A stretch of 39,704 nucleotides of DNA from Staphylococcus caprae. GTDB taxonomy: Bacteria > Bacillota > Bacilli > Staphylococcales > Staphylococcaceae. Every line of letters begins with the position of its first letter. The first letter of the stretch is position 1. This document shows positions 36,501-39,704 of the stretch, piece after piece. The DNA lies in NCBI RefSeq assembly GCF_002902725.1, contig NZ_PPRT01000048.1:1-39704 (forward strand), written 5' to 3'. The notes under the pieces are model-generated. The model searched no databases. It saw nothing but the letters and a program-made list of their open reading frames with translations, and was not told where the DNA came from. Position numbers and translations under genes: made by a program.

Positions 36501-39491
36501 TAAATATTTAATAACCATTTTTGTAGATTCATCGCTCGGTGTAACAATCACACTTGCTTGTTCTTCATTAGCACTGATTGTTGGTGCTGGCGGCGTCGAT
36601 TCTTTACGTGGCATTTTTACTTTGATTTCCTCACTCGCATCGCTATTGCCTTTCTTTTCACTTGCAGTTATTTCACTTTCCGGTTGAACTGCTAAATAAC
36701 TGATAGTTACTTGTCCTGAATTTGAATTTATAGAAATTCCTGATACATCTTTATCCAAACTCCAAGTTGTTCCCTCTTTAGTTGCAGTAACTGTGCTTGC
36801 TTGGCCACCATTATTAATATATTGAACTACTACTTTTGTGGATTCATCGTTCGGTACGATATTCACATTCGCTTGTGCTTCATTGGCATTTACAATTGGT
36901 GGAACTGGTGTCTGCTCTTTACGTGGCATATTCACTTTGCTCTCTGGACTCACGTCACTATTGCCTTTTGTTTCACTTGCTGTTACTTCACTTTCAGGGT
37001 GTACTGCTGAATAACTGATTGTAACGTCGCCTGAGTTTGCGTCAATAGTAATTCCAGTTTCTTGTTTATTTAGTGACCATGTTGAACCTGTTTTAGTCGC
37101 GATGATTTCGCCAGCTTGATTTTCTTTATTCTTATATTTAATGACAATTTTTGTGGATTCTCCAACAGGTGTCACTGTCACGGTCGCATTGGTTTGATTA
37201 GCTTTGATTGTCGGTGCCCCTGGTGTCGTCTCTTTTCGTGGCATTGTTATTTCGCTTAGTTCACTATCAGCGCTGTTTCCTGTCGTTTCTGTAGCAGATA
37301 CTTGACTCTCAGGTTGAACTGCTGAATAACTGATTGTAACGTCGCCAGTATTTTCATTAATTGTAATACCTGGGACTTGTTTATCTAATGACCATGTAGT
37401 ATTTGACTTGGTAGCTAAGAGCGTATCATTTTCATTATTTGTATTATGATATGAAATTTTCACTTTATCTGCTTCTAGTGCAGGGCTTATAGTTACGTTA
37501 GCCTCTTGATTATTGGCATTCACAATAGGTTTACTAGGTGGAACCATCTTAAGTTCACCTTTTAAAACAACTAATTCATTAGTAACGGTATTAATCGTTG
37601 CTTGAGATGCTCTATTATCTAAAGCAACATTATTGTTTTCTTCATTCACAATATTTTGTGCTTCTGCAATTTTTTCTTTAAGCGCATTCCATGATTGATT
37701 TGTATAATTAGATTCTTTTAAATCACGAATATGAGCTTCAACTTCTGTCAATTTAGATTCTAAGTCAGTTTTATTCATTTTCAACGTGACTGTTTGAGTA
37801 TTAACAGAATTGTTTCCTGTTTTTTGACTACCGTCACCACGGAAAGGCGCATTGGTCTTATATGATATTTGTCCATTTAAATCAACCAGTTTTGGTCGCA
37901 TTGCCTCGAACTCTACTGTATACGAAATATCTTTCGTATTTCCACCATGTATATTACTTATATTCAGAGTTAGAGTATTGGTATTCGCATTATAATTACT
38001 ATTAGCGCCAGTCGCTGAAATAAATTTTGAGTTTGAAGGAAGTACAACTTTATAAGTTGTCTCTTTTGATTGAGTGTGACCTTTATTTTCAACAGTTAAG
38101 GATACTGTTGCGCGTGCTACATTAGAAGTAGGAGTAGAAGCCACGGCATCATAGTTCACTTGGTTAATTCTTGACACTACATATGCACCGGTGTTGGCTG
38201 TTACACGGCTTACCGCACCCCCATAATAATTATTGGGATTATTACCAAATCCATCGTCACTATTTGAATCATGAGTAGTTATAAAGTTATTAGTCGAAAT
38301 AGGTATGAATGTAATACGTACTTGATTCATATCATCCGGAATATTAACCATAGCCTTAAGCCAACCAGTAGGGAAATTTTGCATCGCATCAAGACGTTTA
38401 TCAAATAGTGTTTGCGTTCCCTCTACATTTGATATCTTTAATTTAGCTCCAGCTACTCCATCTGAAAAAGCAGGGCTCGTTGATATAAAGTTAATGACTA
38501 ATTCTGACCTTGGTGTAACATCTATATCTTGATAAATACCCGCTACTCGGGGGTCTACATCCGAACGATTCCATCCATTAGTCGTACGTGCTAAAACGAC
38601 ACCATAAGGATCTGTGTTATCACTCATAAAATTTGCATAGTCTTTAGCGGCTGGAGTAAAAAGTATAGGATATTCTGGATTAGCATCCTTTGATAAACTA
38701 TGCCAATGATCTACTCCTCTGACGATTGTTAACTTATTCGACCTCGTAGGTAAGTTTCCTCCTGATACTTGTCGAAAGTCTCCATTTTTAATCGAAGCAT
38801 CCGTTTCATTTTTACTTAATGGATCTGAGGAAGCTACTGTATTTGTTGCTGTATCTACTGCTCTAAAATATGAACCATGCGGTAAATGTTTAGGTTGACT
38901 ATTTGTACTGATTCTAGTACGTGGAGGTGTGTGGATAGTTTCTTTGTTTTGAGTTCTTTGGTTATCATTATTAGTTAAACCATTTGAATCCATTGTAGTT
39001 TTATTTCGTAATTTACCTGCACTATTTAAGAATTTATAATAAAATCGATTCACTTCTTGTTGCGTCATATTACTATTAAGTACACGTTCAGCTTCATTCA
39101 CATCCGCTTCAAAAGCTTTAATAGATTCTTCTGTTTTGGGACTTAAATCAATTGCTTTATATTGTGCAACAAGTTGGTTTAACTTACTCTTGTCTACAGA
39201 ATTTTGCGTAGTAACTGGTTCAGGGTTCTTTTGTTCATTATTGACATTATTTACTTTTGTAATAGGTGTCGATTCTTTTGTTAAATCATTAGTTTGATTT
39301 AAGTTAGACTGTGTTTGAATTTGAACGTTAGTTTCTTTACTGTCACTAACATCAGCTTTGGCAAAATGGGTGTTTGCCATCATAAAAAATGCAGCTACAG
39401 CTACACTTGCTGCTCCAAAACCTTGATATTTTCTAATAGAAAAACGAGTGATTGTGTTATCTAAGTTGTATATTCTATTGTTTTTCTTCAT
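33540..39491 (-). CDS. YSIRK-signal LPXTG-anchored repeat adhesin (1983 aa)
   Basis: Giant cell-wall protein. Residues 1-46 are a long signal peptide with FSIRKY (17-22), cleaved after AKA. A Ser/Thr/Asn-rich stretch and a FIVAR-like helical part (about 98-165) follow. Residues ~230-570 are a beta-rich domain ending in a SYTVEFEAMRPK-type strand module. A second helical FIVAR-like segment (572-646) comes next. Residues 649-1904 are twelve Ig-like repeats: one of 101 aa and eleven of exactly 105 aa, each opening with MPRKE-TP and closing with GNSD. A Lys/Thr-rich wall spacer, LPDTG (1948-1952), a membrane helix and the tail RKSRKKKDTI complete the sorting signal. The N-terminal part resembles the FmtB/Mrp-SasC group from memory. 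Likely adhesion or biofilm role. AAGGAGA precedes the ATG. Confidence 0.93.
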   Translation of the reverse strand: MKKNNRIYNLDNTITRFSIRKYQGFGAASVAVAAFFMMANTHFAKADVSDSKETNVQIQTQSNLNQTNDLTKESTPITKVNNVNNEQKNPEPVTTQNSVDKSKLNQLVAQYKAIDLSPKTEESIKAFEADVNEAERVLNSNMTQQEVNRFYYKFLNSAGKLRNKTTMDSNGLTNNDNQRTQNKETIHTPPRTRISTNSQPKHLPHGSYFRAVDTATNTVASSDPLSKNETDASIKNGDFRQVSGGNLPTRSNKLTIVRGVDHWHSLSKDANPEYPILFTPAAKDYANFMSDNTDPYGVVLARTTNGWNRSDVDPRVAGIYQDIDVTPRSELVINFISTSPAFSDGVAGAKLKISNVEGTQTLFDKRLDAMQNFPTGWLKAMVNIPDDMNQVRITFIPISTNNFITTHDSNSDDGFGNNPNNYYGGAVSRVTANTGAYVVSRINQVNYDAVASTPTSNVARATVSLTVENKGHTQSKETTYKVVLPSNSKFISATGANSNYNANTNTLTLNISNIHGGNTKDISYTVEFEAMRPKLVDLNGQISYKTNAPFRGDGSQKTGNNSVNTQTVTLKMNKTDLESKLTEVEAHIRDLKESNYTNQSWNALKEKIAEAQNIVNEENNNVALDNRASQATINTVTNELVVLKGELKMVPPSKPIVNANNQEANVTISPALEADKVKISYHNTNNENDTLLATKSNTTWSLDKQVPGITINENTGDVTISYSAVQPESQVSATETTGNSADSELSEITMPRKETTPGAPTIKANQTNATVTVTPVGESTKIVIKYKNKENQAGEIIATKTGSTWSLNKQETGITIDANSGDVTISYSAVHPESEVTASETKGNSDVSPESKVNMPRKEQTPVPPIVNANEAQANVNIVPNDESTKVVVQYINNGGQASTVTATKEGTTWSLDKDVSGISINSNSGQVTISYLAVQPESEITASEKKGNSDASEEIKVKMPRKESTPPAPTISANEEQASVIVTPSDESTKMVIKYLDLEDQINSVTASKINHQWSLNKQVQGITIEPNTGKVEISYQATQPESDIIATETKGNSDESGESKTVMPRKEATPEPPTVSANVEQANVNVEPNDESTKVIVNYTNTDGQIISINANKEGTAWRLDKQEEGITINENTGELTISYTAVQPESEVTASEIKGNSDASELSKVKMPRKESTPEAPTVSTDDVETNVSILPNDESTKLEINFTNKEGQSSKITAIKEGEIWNLDKEVPGITIEPTTGEVTISYTAVQPESEVNASQTKGNSDASEVGRVVMPRKESTPSAPTVKADVSLANVSILPNNESTKVIVQFINKDGKLETAITTKEGAIWSIDKEVPGITLDTTTGEVIISHTAVQAESEVTASETKGNSDSSGLNKVTMPRKESTPDAPTVNANEVQANVSILPNGESTKLEISFTNKEGQTTTVIATKEEQNWILDTEVPGITLNTNTGEVTISYTAVQPESEITASETNGNSDASQTSKVNMPRKEQTPTSPTIVTDEDRASVSVIPNDESTKVVIKYLDLEDQISTITASKINQQWSLNKVVPGITIEPNSGKVEISYQATQPESDIIATENKGNSDESGESKTVMPRKESTPELPTVSANEMQASVSIVPVDESNKLEIHYTNKDGQASTITATKEGSTWTLDKQESGITLDTNTGEVTISYSAVQPESEITASETKANSDESEVSKVTMPRKESTPEAPTVNANEAQANVSILPNDDSTKLEIHYTNKDGQASAIIVTKEGTSWILDTEVPGISINPNTGEVTISYTAVQQESEVTASETKGNSDASESSKVTMPRKEATPEPPIVSANEKEATVTVKPNDGATKVEIQIIDKKGKAIQITVNKKEALWSINKNINGISLDSITGKVTISSETVEAGSVISTVEYRGNSDRSKVINIKMPQKLINKEKNKTNTSKVKTKAHISEKGKEKSKTKSKPKTNKTLPDTGETNETNRTLISSILLIGLILIRKSRKKKDTI
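33780..37547 (-). repeat. Tandem 315-bp repeats in the surface protein gene
   Basis: Eleven in-frame repeats of exactly 315 bp occupy 33780-37244, each starting at an MPRKE methionine codon, plus a more divergent 303-bp unit at 37245-37547. Repeats are similar but not identical. Units 4 (36300-36614) and 9 (34725-35039) share a distinct variant block with YLDLEDQI and KVEISYQATQPESDIIATE, pointing to past recombination. Confidence 0.95.
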
Positions 39492-39522
39492 GTTGTTGTC
39501 TCCTTATGTCTCTAGTTGTATA

Positions 39523-39538
39523 ATAGAAAATTTTCTAT
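39523..39538. repeat. Palindrome ATAGAAAATTTTCTAT
   Basis: A perfect 16-bp palindrome in the leader of the surface protein mRNA, 32 bases upstream of the ATG. It may be a regulator site. It is not a clean CodY box (AATTTTCWGAAAATT). Confidence 0.4.
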
Positions 39539-39601
39539 CCAGTTATAGCCTATTCTAAAAATTAAATAAAATATCTTATAATTTCTAAAACTTTAAGTTA
39601 A

Positions 39602-39630
39602 AATATAACACTTAGCACGATTTTTTACAA
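39602..39630 (-). promoter_or_regulatory. Surface protein gene promoter
   Basis: On the minus strand TTGTAA (39625-39630), 17 bases, TATATT (39602-39607). This gives a leader of about 100 bases before the ATG at 39491. Confidence 0.6.
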
Positions 39631-39675
39631 TTAAAAAATTGATAGTTTTGATGATTTTTTTGACGAAAATTAAAA

Positions 39676-39701
39676 GAGTACAAACAATAATGTCTGTACT
39701 C
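39676..39701 (-). terminator. Terminator of a gene beyond the right edge
   Basis: Stem GAGTACAGACA / TGTTTGTACTC (minus strand, one mismatch) followed by TTTTAATTTT. It would end a leftward transcript coming from outside the window. Confidence 0.7.
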
Positions 39702-39704
39702 CAA

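Noticed and set aside
33771..37018. Several plus-strand ORFs opposite the surface protein, similar to one another
   Set aside because: They are mirror images of the 315-bp protein repeats in another frame, with no ribosome binding sites and unnatural Cys/Phe/Tyr-rich content.
33780..37547. Regularly spaced repeats, considered as CRISPR or satellite DNA
   Set aside because: Period is 315 bp, in frame and coding for 105-aa protein repeats; there is no short repeat-spacer pattern.
39523..39538. CodY box in the surface protein leader
   Set aside because: The palindrome contains GAAAATTTTC, the reverse arrangement of the AATTTTC-GAAAATT motif, so it is not a CodY match.

Overview
The window is a piece of a Staphylococcus chromosome, most likely a coagulase-negative species. 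The evidence is low G+C content, strong GGAGG-type ribosome binding sites, a YSIRK/LPXTG surface protein, the nos-pheA pair, the pmtR-pmtABCD exporter, and a gene order that matches, as I remember it, the putP to pmt stretch of staphylococcal chromosomes. I do not name the species. The first 19 bases are the Tn5 (Nextera) mosaic end, a library artefact, so real DNA starts at base 20.

Layout, left to right. putP (+, proline uptake) converges on pcrB-pcrA-ligA-camS (-), an operon of lipid synthesis, helicase, NAD-dependent ligase and pheromone lipoprotein genes. yerC, purB, a DUF2179 membrane protein with a NETI protein, and pncB-nadE (NAD salvage) follow, all on the minus strand. Then come nos-pheA (+), a STAR-type dispersed repeat, a beta-helix protein (-), pncA, ppaC and aldH (+), a beta-propeller lactonase (-), an orphan arsB (+) and an SOS-controlled yolD-like gene (+). 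Next is a run of small or poorly known genes: a 56-aa membrane protein, a possible 19-aa peptide, a C45-family hydrolase, a DUF1700/DUF4097 pair, a one-TM protein and a thioredoxin-like protein. The pmtR-pmtABCD operon (-) encodes the phenol-soluble modulin exporter and its GntR repressor. Another 56-aa membrane protein, a type I toxin-antitoxin locus, a PLP aminotransferase (+) and a giant cell-wall-anchored protein (-, 1983 aa, twelve Ig-like repeats) complete the window.

The most interesting system is at 31804-32088. A 32-codon toxin-like membrane peptide of the Fst type on the minus strand faces a short antisense RNA on the plus strand that has its own promoter and terminator. A 12-nt direct repeat lies once in the antisense RNA and once over the toxin start codon and Shine-Dalgarno region, the arrangement known from Fst/par loci. 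A LexA box (GAACGTATGTTC) overlaps the likely toxin promoter, which suggests a DNA-damage-inducible type I toxin. A second, nearly identical LexA box sits exactly between -35 and -10 of the yolD-like gene, so the window holds two probable SOS targets.

Most gene pairs are separated by clear bidirectional terminators. No tRNA, rRNA, CRISPR array, insertion sequence or prophage was seen.
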